Positions 8,679 to 18,776 of a stretch of 64,000 nucleotides of DNA are shown piece after piece. The stretch comes from Thiobacillus denitrificans. Lineage in GTDB: Bacteria; Pseudomonadota; Gammaproteobacteria; Burkholderiales; Thiobacillaceae. The notes under the pieces are model-generated. The model did not search any database. It had not been told where the DNA came from and was given only the letters and a program-made list of their open reading frames with translations. Every line of letters begins with the position of its first letter. The stretch's first letter is position 1. Position numbers and translations under genes: made by a program. Location of the stretch: NCBI GenBank assembly GCA_002403375.1, contig DHHQ01000020.1, positions 1-64,000 on the forward strand, written 5' to 3'.

Positions 8679-10031
8679 TCAGCCCACCTTCGGCAGACGC
8701 GCCAGCGCAGCCTGGATCGCCTCGTCCGGGTAGGCGAAGTCCTCCAGCTTGCCGCTGAAGTAGCTGTCGTACGCGGCCATGTCCAGGTGGCCGTGGCCCG
8801 ACAGATTGAAGAACAGCGTCTTCGCCTCGCCGCTTTCCTTGCAGCGCAGCGCCTCGTCGATGCAGGCAGCGATCGCATGGTTGGATTCGGGTGCGGGGAC
8901 GATGCCCTCGGCGCGGGCGAAGGTCACGCCGGCGCTGAAGGTGGCGAGCTGTGGCACCGCGACCGCCTCGAGCAGCTTCTCGTGGTAGAGCTGTGAAACG
9001 AGCGCCGAGTCGCCGTGGTAGCGCAGGCCGCCGGCATGGATGCCGGGCGGCATGAAGTCGTGGCCGAGGGTGTACATCAGCATCATCGGCGTGAGCTTGG
9101 CCGTGTCGCCGAAGTCGTAGGCGTAGTGGCCGCGCGTCAGCGTCGGGCACGAGGTGGGCTCGACCGCTACCAGGCGCACGTTCCTGCCCGCAGCCTTGTC
9201 GGCGAAGAAGGGGAAGGCCGCGCCGCCGAAGTTGGAGCCGCCGCCGCACGGAGCGAAGATCATGTCGGGATAGTCGCCCGCCTTTTCGAACTGCTTCTTC
9301 GCCTCGAGGCCGATCACCGTCTGGTGCAGCAGGACGTGGTTCAGCACCGAACCAAGCGCGTAGTTGGTGTCGGCGCGCGACGCCGCATCCTCCACCGCCT
9401 CCGAGATCGCGAGGCCGAGCGAGCCCGGGTTGTCCGCGTTCTCCGCCAGCGCGGCGCGGCCGGAATTCGTCTCCACGCTCGGGCTGGCGAACACCTCCGC
9501 CCCCCAGGTCTGCATCATCGAGCGGCGGTAGGGTTTCTGGTTGTAGCTCACCTTGACCATGTAGACGCGCACCTCGAGCCCGAACATCTGGCCGGCCAGC
9601 GCCATTGAGCAGCCCCATTGCCCCGCGCCGGTCTCGGTGGCGATGCGCTTGATGCCGGCTTCGGCGTTGTAGTAGGCCTGCGCCACCGAGGTGTTGACCT
9701 TGTGCGAGCCGGCCGGCGAGACGCCTTCGTACTTGTAGTAGATCTTCGCCGGCGTGCCGAGCGCCGCCTCCAGGCGATGCGCGCGGAACAGCGGCGAGGG
9801 CCGCCACAGCCGGTAGATCTCGCGCACCTTCTCGGGGATCGGAATCCAGCGCTCCGCCGACATCTCCTGTTCGATCAGGCTCATCGGGAAAATCGCCGTG
9901 AGCGCCTCGGGGCCGATGGGATTGCCGTCCGGCCCAAGCGGCGGCGCCGGCCGGTTGGGCATGTCGGCGACGACGTTGTACCAGTGGGTGGGGATCTCGG
10001 ATTCGTCGAGCAGGAACTTGGTTTGCGGCAT
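8679..10031 (-). CDS. trpB: Tryptophan synthase beta-like PLP enzyme (TrpB2 type)
   Basis: A 450-residue PLP enzyme starting at the ATG at 10031, which has GGAGA eight bases upstream. It belongs to the longer TrpB2 subgroup: an extended N-terminus ([20 protein letters not shown]) and the PLP-lysine context [12 protein letters not shown] glycine-rich phosphate loop, CGGGSNFGG, follows. TrpB2 joins indole and serine to make tryptophan, often without a TrpA partner. No trpA or other trp gene is close, consistent with a stand-alone indole-salvage role. Neighbours galE and fcl read the same way, but the gap of about 136 bp argues against tight coupling. Confidence 0.9.
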   Translation of the reverse strand: MPQTKFLLDESEIPTHWYNVVADMPNRPAPPLGPDGNPIGPEALTAIFPMSLIEQEMSAERWIPIPEKVREIYRLWRPSPLFRAHRLEAALGTPAKIYYKYEGVSPAGSHKVNTSVAQAYYNAEAGIKRIATETGAGQWGCSMALAGQMFGLEVRVYMVKVSYNQKPYRRSMMQTWGAEVFASPSVETNSGRAALAENADNPGSLGLAISEAVEDAASRADTNYALGSVLNHVLLHQTVIGLEAKKQFEKAGDYPDMIFAPCGGGSNFGGAAFPFFADKAAGRNVRLVAVEPTSCPTLTRGHYAYDFGDTAKLTPMMLMYTLGHDFMPPGIHAGGLRYHGDSALVSQLYHEKLLEAVAVPQLATFSAGVTFARAEGIVPAPESNHAIAACIDEALRCKESGEAKTLFFNLSGHGHLDMAAYDSYFSGKLEDFAYPDEAIQAALARLPKVG

Positions 10032-10167
10032 GGCGGTGTCTCCGTGTTGTTGTGAACGACGCTGCACGCCGGCCAGCGCGGCCGACGCGGGAATCATCGA
10101 CCCGTCCCCGCCCAGCGTCAACGCATCCCCGGCATCGCGTGCAGCGCGCGCGCCGCCGCGGCGCGCG

Positions 10168-11178
10168 TCAGGCGTAGCCTTCCGGATTGCGCTGCTGCCA
10201 GCGCCAGGCGTCGGCGCACATGCGCGGCAGGTCGTATTCGGCACGCCAGCCCAGGTCGCGCGCGGCGCGCGCGGGGTCGGCCCAGCACTGCGCGACGTCG
10301 CCGGGACGGCGCTCGACGATTTGATATGGCACCGTCCTCCCGCTCGCCGCCTCGAACGCGTGCACCATCTCGAGCACGCTCACGCCCCGTCCGGTGCCGA
10401 GGTTCCAGGTACCGACGCCGCCGAGCTGCGGCAGCCTGTCGAGCGCCGCCAGATGGCCGCGCGCCAGGTCGACGACGTGGATGTAGTCGCGCACGCCGGT
10501 GCCGTCGGGCGTCGGATAGTCGCCGCCGAACACGTTGAGGTGGGGACGCCGCCCCACCGCGACCTGCGCGACGTAGGGCATGAGGTTGTTGGGTATCCCG
10601 CGCGGGTCCTCGCCGATGAGCCCCGACGCGTGCGCGCCGACCGGATTGAAGTAGCGCAGCAGCGCCACCCGCCAGCCGGCGTCCGCCCGCGCGACGTCGC
10701 GCAGCATCTCCTCGATGACGAGCTTGGAACGGCCGTAGGGGTTGGTCGCCGACAAGGGGAAATCCTCGGTGATCGGCACCGTGGCGGGGTCGCCGTAGAC
10801 CGTCGCCGACGACGAGAAGACCAGCGACTTCACCCCGGCCGCCGCCATTTCGTCGAACAGCGCGATGCTGCCGGCGATGTTGTTGTCGTAGTAGAGGAGC
10901 GGCTTCTCGACCGATTCGCCGACCGCCTTGAGCCCGGCGAAGTGGACCACCGCGTCGATCGCATGTTGCTCGAACAGCGCGCGCAGCGCCGCGCGATCAC
11001 GGATGTCCCCCTGCACGAATTCCACCGCCCGGCCCGCGATCTGCGCCACGCGATCGAGCGACTTCGCGCTGCTGTTCGACAGATTGTCGTAGACCACGAC
11101 TTCGTGCCCCGCGCCGAGGCACTCCACTGCGGTGTGCGAGCCGATATAGCCCGCCCCGCCGGTCAACAGAACCTTCAA
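10168..11178 (-). CDS. galE: UDP-glucose 4-epimerase
   Basis: A 336-residue extended SDR enzyme of the expected length. The NAD-binding motif GGAGYIGS is at residues 7-14. The catalytic serines and YGRSK (Tyr-x-x-x-Lys) follow [10 protein letters not shown], and the substrate-binding RYFNPVGAH is present. It interconverts UDP-glucose and UDP-galactose, feeding surface polysaccharide synthesis. It lies 57 bp downstream of the GDP-fucose synthase gene, forming a nucleotide-sugar pair likely to serve the glycan locus at 51-64 kb. Confidence 0.95.
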   Translation of the reverse strand: MKVLLTGGAGYIGSHTAVECLGAGHEVVVYDNLSNSSAKSLDRVAQIAGRAVEFVQGDIRDRAALRALFEQHAIDAVVHFAGLKAVGESVEKPLLYYDNNIAGSIALFDEMAAAGVKSLVFSSSATVYGDPATVPITEDFPLSATNPYGRSKLVIEEMLRDVARADAGWRVALLRYFNPVGAHASGLIGEDPRGIPNNLMPYVAQVAVGRRPHLNVFGGDYPTPDGTGVRDYIHVVDLARGHLAALDRLPQLGGVGTWNLGTGRGVSVLEMVHAFEAASGRTVPYQIVERRPGDVAQCWADPARAARDLGWRAEYDLPRMCADAWRWQQRNPEGYA

Positions 11179-11235
11179 TGCAACCCCCTGCGTCGATGCC
11201 CGGCGGATGCCCCGCCTGGCGTTGAAAACGTCGTG

Positions 11236-12207
11236 TCAGTCGTTGCGGGCGACGAAGTCCGCGTACGCAGCCGCCAGCCCGCTTTCCATCGAGGTGGTCG
11301 CCTTCCAGCCCATCGCCTCGAGTCGGCCGACGTCCATGAGCTTCCTCGGCGTGCCGTCTGGCTTGGTGGCATCGAATTCGATGGCGCCCTCGTAACCCAC
11401 GACGGCCTTCACCGTTTCGGCGAGCTCGCGGATGGTGAGGTCGTGGCCGACGCCGATGTTCATCAGCGGCGGCAGGCCGTCGTTGCGGTCGGCGGCGAGC
11501 AGCGGTTTGAACTGCCCGTCCGGCAGGCTCATGAGGTAAACGCAGGCATCGGCCATGTCGTCGCTGTAGAGGAACTCGCGACGCGGCGTGCCGGTGCCCC
11601 AGATGGCGACGCTGGGCGCGCCGGCGAGCTTGGCCTCGTGGAAGCGGCGGATCAGCGCGGGAATGACGTGCGAGTTCTCCGGGTGGTAGTTGTCGCCGGG
11701 GCCGTACAGGTTGGTCGGCATCACCGCGAGGTACTGGGTGCCGTACTGCCGGTTGTAGCTCCAGCACATCTCGATGCCCGCGATCTTGGCGATCGCGTAC
11801 GGGCGGTTGGTCGGTTCGAGCAGGCCGGTCAGCAGGGACTCCTCCTTCATCGGCTGCGGCGCGAGCTTGGGATAGATGCAGCTCGAGCCGAGGAACAGCA
11901 GGCGGCGGACGTTGTTCCGGTAAGCCGCGTGGATGACGTTGGTCTGCACCGCGAGGTTGTCGCGGATGAACTCGGCCGGGTATTCGTTGTTGGCGTGGAT
12001 GCCGCCGACCTTGGCCGCCGCGAGGAAGACGTAGTCGGGCTTCTCGAGCTCGAAGAAGGCTTCGACTTCGGCCTGGTGGGTGAGGTCGAGCTGGGCGTGG
12101 GTGCGGGTGACGAAGTTGTCGTAGCCGCGGCGCTCGAGGTTGCGCATGAGGGCGGAACCGACCAGCCCGCGGTGGCCGGCGACGTAGATCTTGGCGTGCT
12201 TGTCCAT
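11236..12207 (-). CDS. fcl: GDP-L-fucose synthase
   Basis: A 323-residue SDR enzyme with the fold start GHRGLVGSA (NAD(P)-binding), [11 protein letters not shown], and YAIAKIAG carrying the Tyr-x-x-x-Lys pair. [11 protein letters not shown] follows near residue 219. These are hallmarks of the 3,5-epimerase/4-reductase that turns GDP-4-keto-6-deoxymannose into GDP-L-fucose. The partner GDP-mannose 4,6-dehydratase (gmd) is not in the window. GDP-fucose would be the donor for the two GT10 fucosyltransferase-like proteins at 57.5-59.6 kb, which is the best functional link. Confidence 0.93.
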   Translation of the reverse strand: MDKHAKIYVAGHRGLVGSALMRNLERRGYDNFVTRTHAQLDLTHQAEVEAFFELEKPDYVFLAAAKVGGIHANNEYPAEFIRDNLAVQTNVIHAAYRNNVRRLLFLGSSCIYPKLAPQPMKEESLLTGLLEPTNRPYAIAKIAGIEMCWSYNRQYGTQYLAVMPTNLYGPGDNYHPENSHVIPALIRRFHEAKLAGAPSVAIWGTGTPRREFLYSDDMADACVYLMSLPDGQFKPLLAADRNDGLPPLMNIGVGHDLTIRELAETVKAVVGYEGAIEFDATKPDGTPRKLMDVGRLEAMGWKATTSMESGLAAAYADFVARND

Positions 12208-12515
12208 GGGTTTACTCGTGGTGCGTGTCGGGATGCGGCGCGCACCCCGCGCGCAGCGGGGATACGGCGAGGCAGGTGAAGTCCCCGCCGGAAAAGATGT
12301 TAAAGATGGCTATCGGGGTCATGTTCACAAGCTCGCAAAACGCGAGCGATCCGCGATTGTCTTATTTTTGCGGCGCGCCTCATACGGCGACTGTCGCACG
12401 ACTGCGGACGTGGCCCAGGAAGCGGCGCACCCCAGCGTGTACTGCACGAATCCGCTTTCTGCGATGGTGGTGGCCAGCCCGCCCGGGCGCGGGCGGCCTG
12501 GCCGTGCCGGCCCCG
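12208..12515. other. Intergenic region with a large GC hairpin
   Basis: A 308-bp gap between fcl and the EpsD-like gene. I see no gene or convincing RNA. Its end near the EpsD-like stop holds a long imperfect inverted repeat (about 12472-12503, GGCCAGCCCGCCCG against GCGGGCGGCCTGGCC). It could act as a hairpin at the 3' end of the EpsD-like mRNA, but no T-run follows. The fcl promoter must also lie here. Confidence 0.4.
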
Positions 12516-13427
12516 TCACTTCTCTACGGATGCCGCCGGGCTCGCTGCCGCGGCCTCCGCAGGCGCCGCAGGCTCCTGCTTGCCGGCGTCGGCGAACTCG
12601 CCCAGGTACTCGATCTTGGCCGCCGCCTTGAGCGCGTCGAGTTCGGCCTTCGCGGCCTTCTGGCGCGCCTGGACCTGCAGCGCACGCGCGATCGCCGGCT
12701 TCGCCTGCTCCAGCGTCACCGGCTGCGACTGGGCACCGGCCACGATGATCACCAGCAGGCCTTCCGGCACGTTCAGCACCATCGCCTTGCCCGCCGGCAC
12801 CTGCGCCAGCTTGGGCAACATCTCCAGGGGAAGCTGCTCGGCCGCCTTGATGCCCTGCGCGGCCTTCACCGGATAGTTCTCCGCCTTCAGCCAGGCAGCG
12901 AAGTCGTTGACCGACTTCGCCGCGTCCAGCCTGGCCCGGATCGCCTCGTGCTTGTCCTGCGGCGCCTGGATCGAAAGCTCCTGCAGGCGATAGATCTTGC
13001 GCTGCGCGAAGAGCTCGGGATGCGCCTCGAAATACTCGGCGACCTCGGCTTCGGTCGGCTCGGCCGGCTCACCCAGCTTGCGGCTCATGTAGGCATCGGC
13101 GAGCACCTTGTGGCGCGCCGCTTCGAGCGCCGCGGCGACCGCCGGATCCTGGTCCAGCTTGTCGGCTACCGCCTTCTGCACGATCACCTCCTGGTCGACC
13201 AGAGTGCGCACCATTTGCAGCGATGCTGCCTTGCGCTGGCCCTCGTCGAGATTGGGAATACGCTGCAGCGCCTGGTTCACCTGATCCACCGTCAGCGCGG
13301 TGCCGTTGACGCGCGCCGCCACCTCCGCGGGGCCGGCCTTTGCCGACGCCTCGTCTTGCTTGTCGCCGCAGCCGGCGACCAGGCCGGTGATCATCAGGGC
13401 CAAACCGAGCTTCTTGAAAGCGTGCAT
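12516..13427 (-). CDS. epsD: EpsD-type peptidyl-prolyl isomerase lipoprotein
   Basis: A 303-residue predicted lipoprotein: signal ALMITGLVAGC with the lipobox cysteine at residue 20. It is followed by a SurA/parvulin-like chaperone N-terminal region (VDQVNQALQRIPNLDEGQ) and a helical C-terminal part ending in an Ala/Pro-rich tail. This matches the EpsD family, normally found in exosortase-linked exopolysaccharide clusters, better than general PpiD or SurA. No exosortase, PEP-CTERM protein or EPS polymerase genes sit beside it, so it is an orphan here. Probable role: periplasmic folding of envelope or export proteins. Confidence 0.7.
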   Translation of the reverse strand: MHAFKKLGLALMITGLVAGCGDKQDEASAKAGPAEVAARVNGTALTVDQVNQALQRIPNLDEGQRKAASLQMVRTLVDQEVIVQKAVADKLDQDPAVAAALEAARHKVLADAYMSRKLGEPAEPTEAEVAEYFEAHPELFAQRKIYRLQELSIQAPQDKHEAIRARLDAAKSVNDFAAWLKAENYPVKAAQGIKAAEQLPLEMLPKLAQVPAGKAMVLNVPEGLLVIIVAGAQSQPVTLEQAKPAIARALQVQARQKAAKAELDALKAAAKIEYLGEFADAGKQEPAAPAEAAAASPAASVEK

Positions 13428-13659
13428 ATCTTCGTCCTCGTTGAAATGCGGATGATGGAAACTTGAACTGCCCGCATCTTATACCAAGCGACCGCCCTGT
13501 CCCTCCCGGAAAGCGGCGGGCAGCCTGCTCCGGAACGAAACCCTGCAGGTCCGCCGCCTGCCCTTGCGCCAGCCAGTTCCGGCCGCCCCACCGGAGGCGC
13601 ACCGCGTCTGCCCGGGGTCCAATCTATGTTAGGCTCCGCACCGTATCCGGGAGATTTGC

Positions 13660-13884
13660 GTGTTCAAGATTCTGCTGCTGATCGCGATTGGATTCGTGGT
13701 GCTGGCCGTGATCCGCACCTACCAGCGCTCGCTCAACCGACCGTCCGCGCCAACGCGCGAAACGGCCGTCGAAGACATGGTGAAGTGCGCGCATTGCGGG
13801 GTCAACCTGCCGCGCAGCGAAGCCATCTATTCCGGCGGCGACTTCTTCTGCACCCCGGAGCACAGGCAGCTCGGCAAGAAATGA
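13660..13884 (+). CDS. PP0621-like small membrane-anchored zinc-ribbon protein
   Basis: A 74-residue protein with a GTG start preceded by GGGAG. An N-terminal membrane helix (residues 2-18) is followed by VKCAHCGVNLPRSEA and DFFCTPEH, whose cysteines form a likely half zinc ribbon. The family is conserved in betaproteobacteria and pseudomonads, usually directly upstream of pilS. The ATG of pilS overlaps its stop (ATGA), so it is translationally coupled to the pilus two-component system. Function unknown. Confidence 0.8.
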   Translation: MFKILLLIAIGFVVLAVIRTYQRSLNRPSAPTRETAVEDMVKCAHCGVNLPRSEAIYSGGDFFCTPEHRQLGKK

Positions 13885-15461
13885 GCGCCGCGGCCCCACC
13901 CGCGCCGCGGCCGGCCACGCCGGGCTATTACGCGTCGCACTGGCGCAGCCTCGACTACTTCAACCTGTATCGCCTGACGCTGGCGGTAGCGCTGGTGTTC
14001 ACCGGCCTGCTGTTCGTCGACTCGGACCTGTTCCGCGCCGGCGCCGGCGAGCTTTTCCAGGCGTCGGCGTACGCCTACCTCCTGCTCGCGGCCCTGTTCG
14101 TGCTGGGGATCCGCGCGCGCTGGCCGGGATTCCAGATCCAGCTCACCGCCCACATCACCACCGACATCGTCCTGATCGTGCTCATGATGTCGACCAGCGA
14201 GCGGCTCGCCGGCGGCATGGGGCTGCTGCTGGCGATCTCCATCGCCTCCGGCGGATTGGTGGGCAGCGGCCGGCTGGCCCTGCTCTACGCAGCCATGGCC
14301 TCGATCGCCGTCCTGCTGCAGCACAGCTTCAGCCTGCTCGGCGGCAGCGCGCGACACGACAGCTTCTTCCAGACCGGGCTCTTGAGCGCAGGCTACTTCG
14401 CGATCGGCTGGCTGGCACACGCGCTCACCCAGCGCGCCCTGCATTCGGAAACGCTGGCGCAACGCCAGGCGGACGAACTCGCACTGCTGAACCGCATCAA
14501 CGCGCTGGCGATCGAGAGTTCGCCCGACGGCCTGCTGGCGGTGCAGGGCGACGGCATCGTGCGCCACGCCAGCCCGCGGGCGCTGACCCTGCTCGGCGTC
14601 AGCCAGGCCGTCACGCCCGGCGTCACCCGCCTCGACGCCTGCTCGCCCGACCTCGCGAAGCTGGCGGAGCGCCTCGAGCCCGGCGAATCTTCCCCCCTCG
14701 GCACGCCGGGCGGACAACTGCGGGTCCGCAGCATTCCGCTCGAGGCGCCCGAGGGCAGCCGGGTGCTGGTGCTGGAAGACCAGAGCCAGGCCGAACAGGC
14801 TGCGCAGCGGCTGAAGCTCGCCGCGCTCGGGCGGCTCACCGCCAACATCGCCCACGAGATCCGCAACCCCCTCTCGGCCATCAGCCACGCCGCTCAGCTG
14901 CTGCGCGAGGATGCCCGCGATTCCGCGCAGACCCGACTGACCGACATCATCGCCAACAACACGCGCCGGCTCGACCGGCTGGTCGAAGAAGTGCTGTCGC
15001 TCAACCGCCGCGACCGCGTCAATCCTGTCAGCTTCGACGCGGCGGCGCTGGAAAGCCTGCTCGACGAGCTGCGCCAGACTGAAGAAATTCCCGCCGACGC
15101 CGTCATAGTGAGCATGCCAACTTCCCTGCACGTCCAGTTCGACCCAGACCACCTGCGCCAGATCATGTGGAACCTGCTGCGCAACGCCTGGCGCTTCAGC
15201 CGCAAGCAGGCGGGCAGCATCCGCGTCGGCGCGCAGACGGCCGGCGACACCGTACAGCTCGAGATCGAGGACGACGGCCCCGGCGTGTCCGCCGAACATC
15301 GCGGCAAGCTGTTCGAGCCCTTCTTCACCACCGACGCGCAAGGCACCGGCCTCGGCCTGTTCCTCGCCCGCGAGCTCGCCGAAGCCAACCACGCCGCGCT
15401 CGCCTACGTGCCGGGAAGCACGGGTGCGTGCTTCCGCCTCGGCATGCCCCGGAGCGCCTAG
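13881..15461 (+). CDS. pilS: Sensor histidine kinase PilS
   Basis: A 526-residue kinase. Six hydrophobic segments occupy about residues 25-195, as in PilS. A PAS-like linker (INALAIESSPDGLLAV) follows, then the HisKA H-box NIAHEIRNPLS with H325 as the likely phosphoacceptor. The ATPase domain has an N-box (LLRNAWRFS), EDDGPGV and GTGLGLFLARELAE. In pilus-bearing proteobacteria PilS senses pilin in the membrane and phosphorylates PilR. The gene overlaps the small protein upstream and ends one base before the pilR start codon. Confidence 0.93.
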   Translation: MSAAAPPAPRPATPGYYASHWRSLDYFNLYRLTLAVALVFTGLLFVDSDLFRAGAGELFQASAYAYLLLAALFVLGIRARWPGFQIQLTAHITTDIVLIVLMMSTSERLAGGMGLLLAISIASGGLVGSGRLALLYAAMASIAVLLQHSFSLLGGSARHDSFFQTGLLSAGYFAIGWLAHALTQRALHSETLAQRQADELALLNRINALAIESSPDGLLAVQGDGIVRHASPRALTLLGVSQAVTPGVTRLDACSPDLAKLAERLEPGESSPLGTPGGQLRVRSIPLEAPEGSRVLVLEDQSQAEQAAQRLKLAALGRLTANIAHEIRNPLSAISHAAQLLREDARDSAQTRLTDIIANNTRRLDRLVEEVLSLNRRDRVNPVSFDAAALESLLDELRQTEEIPADAVIVSMPTSLHVQFDPDHLRQIMWNLLRNAWRFSRKQAGSIRVGAQTAGDTVQLEIEDDGPGVSAEHRGKLFEPFFTTDAQGTGLGLFLARELAEANHAALAYVPGSTGACFRLGMPRSA

Positions 15462-15462
15462 C

Positions 15463-16776
<1,314 letters not shown>

Positions 16777-16789
16777 TCACGGCCGGCGC

Positions 16790-16825
16790 AAACAAAAAAA
16801 CCCGCCTGCGCGGGTTTTTTTGTTT
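16790..16825 (+). terminator. Rho-independent terminator after pilR
   Basis: CCCGC (16801-16805) and GCGGG (16810-16814) form the GC core of a hairpin extended by A- and T-rich arms (16790-16800 and 16815-16825). A T7 run follows the stem. It ends the pilS-pilR transcript and, being symmetrical, could also stop transcription arriving from the tRNA-Thr side. Confidence 0.9.
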
Positions 16826-16835
16826 GGGTCCGTGA

Positions 16836-16908
16836 TGCCGCTTGTCGGATTCGAACTGACGACCTACCGCTTACAAGGCGGTTGCTCTACCAACTGAGCT
16901 AAAGCGGC
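16836..16908 (-). tRNA. tRNA-Thr (TGT)
   Basis: A 73-nt cloverleaf on the minus strand. GCCGCTT pairs with AAGCGGC, and the D-loop (TTAGCTCAGTTGGTAGAGC) and T-loop (GTTCGAATC) are canonical. The anticodon stem-loop CCGCCTTGTAAGCGG gives anticodon TGT, reading ACA threonine codons. The 3' CCA is not encoded, unlike in the initiator tRNA at the window start. Confidence 0.95.
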
Positions 16909-16918
16909 GACGGGCGAC

Positions 16919-16924
16919 ATTATA
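16919..16924 (-). promoter_or_regulatory. -10 element of tRNA-Thr
   Basis: A perfect TATAAT lies on the minus strand 11 bp before the tRNA. No good -35 hexamer is visible 16-18 bp further up, so the full promoter is uncertain. Confidence 0.45.
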
Positions 16925-16950
16925 GCGATGTCGCCGCGAGGATCGGGCGA

Positions 16951-17349
16951 TTACTTGACGACCTTCAGCGTAGGCTTGCCGCGCGGCGGAACCGGCGGTT
17001 CATCGGAAGGGGGTGGCGTCTGGTCGGCCGGCGGCGTCTCGCCGACCTCGAAATGCAAACCCTGCCCGTTCTCGCGCGCGAAGATTGCAGCGACACGATC
17101 GACCGGAATGGAGATCTCGTGCGAAACGCCGCCGAAGCGCGCTGAGAACTGGATCCAGTCGTTGTCGAGCGTGAGATTCCGGGTCGCCCCCGCACTGATG
17201 TTCAGCACGATCTGGCCATCCTTGACGAAACCGGGCGGCACGCGGGTTCGTTCGTCGACCGCGACCAGCAGCTGCGGCGTGTACCCGGAATCCGCGCACC
17301 ACTCGTACAGCGCGCGGATCAGGTACGGCTTGGTTGAAATCTCGGCCAC
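16951..17349 (-). CDS. sspB: ClpXP specificity-enhancing factor SspB
   Basis: A 132-residue adaptor with the family start KPYLIRALYEWCADSGYTP. The VNISA-like strand (VLNISAGATRNL) and FSARFGG form the peptide-binding fold that recognises the ssrA tag. A flexible Pro-rich linker and the short C-terminal motif KPTLKVVK, which docks on the ClpX zinc domain, follow. SspB delivers ssrA-tagged proteins to ClpXP for degradation. It is directly downstream of sspA with 9 bp between them, the usual operon. Confidence 0.95.
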   Translation of the reverse strand: MAEISTKPYLIRALYEWCADSGYTPQLLVAVDERTRVPPGFVKDGQIVLNISAGATRNLTLDNDWIQFSARFGGVSHEISIPVDRVAAIFARENGQGLHFEVGETPPADQTPPPSDEPPVPPRGKPTLKVVK

Positions 17350-17358
17350 CTGCCCCCC

Positions 17359-17958
17359 TTACTTGCGCAGCGCCTTTTCGGTCGGGGTCAGCGCGTTGAT
17401 GAAGGCGGGGCGGCTGAACAGGCGCTCGCGGTACTTGAGCACCGGAGCCGCCATCTTGGGAAGTTCGATGCCGTAATGCTCGAGGCGCCACAAGAGCGGG
17501 GCGATCGCCACGTCGAGCATCGAGAACTCGTCGTTCATCAGGTACTTCTGCTTGGTCAGGATCGGGGTCAGCTGCGAGAGGCTGTCGCGGATTTCCTGGC
17601 GCGCCTTGTCAGAACCCTTGCCGAGGCTGTGCTCGAGGGTGTTCACGTGGCTGAAGAGATCGTGCTCGAAGTTGAACAGCACCAGCCGCGCGCGCGCGCG
17701 CATCACAGGGTCGGGCGGCATCAGCTGCGGATGGGGGAAACGTTCGTCGATGTATTCGTTGATGATGTTCGACTCGGTCAGGATCAGGTCGCGCTCGACC
17801 AGCACCGGCATCTTGCCGCTGGGGCTGATGCTGGCGATCTCCTCGGGCTTGTTGTGCATGTCCACATCGATGATTTCGAAGTCCATGTCCTTCTCGAACA
17901 GGACGATGCGGCAGCGGTGGCTGTACGGATCGGTGCTACCGGAATACAAGGTCATCAT
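17359..17958 (-). CDS. sspA: Stringent starvation protein A (GST fold)
   Basis: A 199-residue glutathione S-transferase-fold protein. The N-terminal thioredoxin-like domain has YSGSTDPYSHRCRIVLFEK and the cis-Pro segment GKMPVLVERD; the all-helical C-terminal domain follows. The surface-turn residues typical of SspA (PHP in the helix junction) appear as FPHPQLMPPDP. SspA binds RNA polymerase and alters transcription under starvation and acid stress. It is co-transcribed with sspB and lies next to petABC, an arrangement common in beta- and gammaproteobacteria. Confidence 0.93.
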   Translation of the reverse strand: MMTLYSGSTDPYSHRCRIVLFEKDMDFEIIDVDMHNKPEEIASISPSGKMPVLVERDLILTESNIINEYIDERFPHPQLMPPDPVMRARARLVLFNFEHDLFSHVNTLEHSLGKGSDKARQEIRDSLSQLTPILTKQKYLMNDEFSMLDVAIAPLLWRLEHYGIELPKMAAPVLKYRERLFSRPAFINALTPTEKALRK

Positions 17959-17996
17959 GGCGGGGGCCCCTTTGGTATTGCGTGCGTTTAATGCTC

Positions 17997-18033
17997 AAAA
18001 CGCCAACAGCCGGACACTGGTCCGGCTGTTGGC
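17997..18033 (-). terminator. Terminator of the petABC operon
   Basis: A perfect 14-bp inverted repeat (18002-18015 and 18020-18033) with an ACTG-type 4-base loop is followed on the minus strand by TTTT (18000-17997). It lies just after the petC stop and in front of sspA, so it separates the two operons. Confidence 0.88.
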
Positions 18034-18050
18034 GAAAGTCAGGCTCAGAC

Positions 18051-18776
18051 TCAGTGGATGTCTTTCCAGTACTCTTTCTTGAGGTAATAGGCCACCACGA
18101 AGAAGATCGCCAGGAACGCCAGCACCATGAGGCCGACCTGCTTGCGCTTCAGCTGGGCGGGCTCACCCATCCACACCAGGTAGTTGACCAGGTCGCCGAC
18201 CATCGCGTCGTACTCGGCCAGCGTGACGCTGCCGGGCTTGGCGAGTTCGAGGCGCTCGATGACTTCGTGCTCGCCGTCCTTCTTCATGACCGGCACCATT
18301 TCCCCCTGCAGGCTCCACAGCACATGCGGCATGCCCACCTTGTCGAACACGGTGTTGTTCCAGCCCGTGGGACGCGACTCGTCACGGTAGAAGCCGCGCA
18401 GATAGGTGTACAGCCAGTCGGCGCCGCGCGCACGGGAGATCACGCTGAGGTCGGGCGGCGTGGCGCCGAACCAGGCCTTGCCGTCGGCCTTGGTCATGCC
18501 GACTTTCATGGTCTCGCCCGGCTTGTCGGCCGCGAACAGCAGGTTCGCCTTGATCTGGTCCTCGGTGAGGCCCAGATCTTCCATGCGGGTGTAGCGCATG
18601 GAGGAAGCGCTGTGACAGTTCAGGCAGTAGTTCACGAACACCCGTGCACCGCGCTGCAGCGACTCACGGTCGGAGAGGTTGACCGGCGCCTTGTCCAGAT
18701 GAACGGTGGCGCCAGCCGCGAAGGCCATCACGGGTGCAGCCGCCAGCAGGAAAATAAAATTCTTCAAGCGTTTCAT
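18051..18776 (-). CDS. petC: Cytochrome c1 of the bc1 complex
   Basis: A 241-residue protein with a signal peptide (residues 1-21) and one haem c site, CLNCH (C51, C54, H55). A distal methionine is likely in the MKVGMTKADGKAWFG region. The C-terminal membrane anchor is LMVLAFLAIFFVVAYYL. It accepts electrons from the Rieske protein and passes them to soluble cytochrome c at the periplasmic face. Its start directly follows the petB stop, so petABC is a tight operon. It is shorter than mitochondrial c1, as usual for betaproteobacteria. Confidence 0.95.
   Translation of the reverse strand: MKRLKNFIFLLAAAPVMAFAAGATVHLDKAPVNLSDRESLQRGARVFVNYCLNCHSASSMRYTRMEDLGLTEDQIKANLLFAADKPGETMKVGMTKADGKAWFGATPPDLSVISRARGADWLYTYLRGFYRDESRPTGWNNTVFDKVGMPHVLWSLQGEMVPVMKKDGEHEVIERLELAKPGSVTLAEYDAMVGDLVNYLVWMGEPAQLKRKQVGLMVLAFLAIFFVVAYYLKKEYWKDIH

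Noticed and set aside
9898..12279. Long plus-strand open frame opposite galE and fcl
   Set aside because: Composition is that of an antisense shadow (Val/Arg/Asp-rich), while galE and fcl have all catalytic motifs.
12472..12503. GC-rich inverted repeat as a rho-independent terminator
   Set aside because: No T-run follows, so it is noted only as a hairpin.
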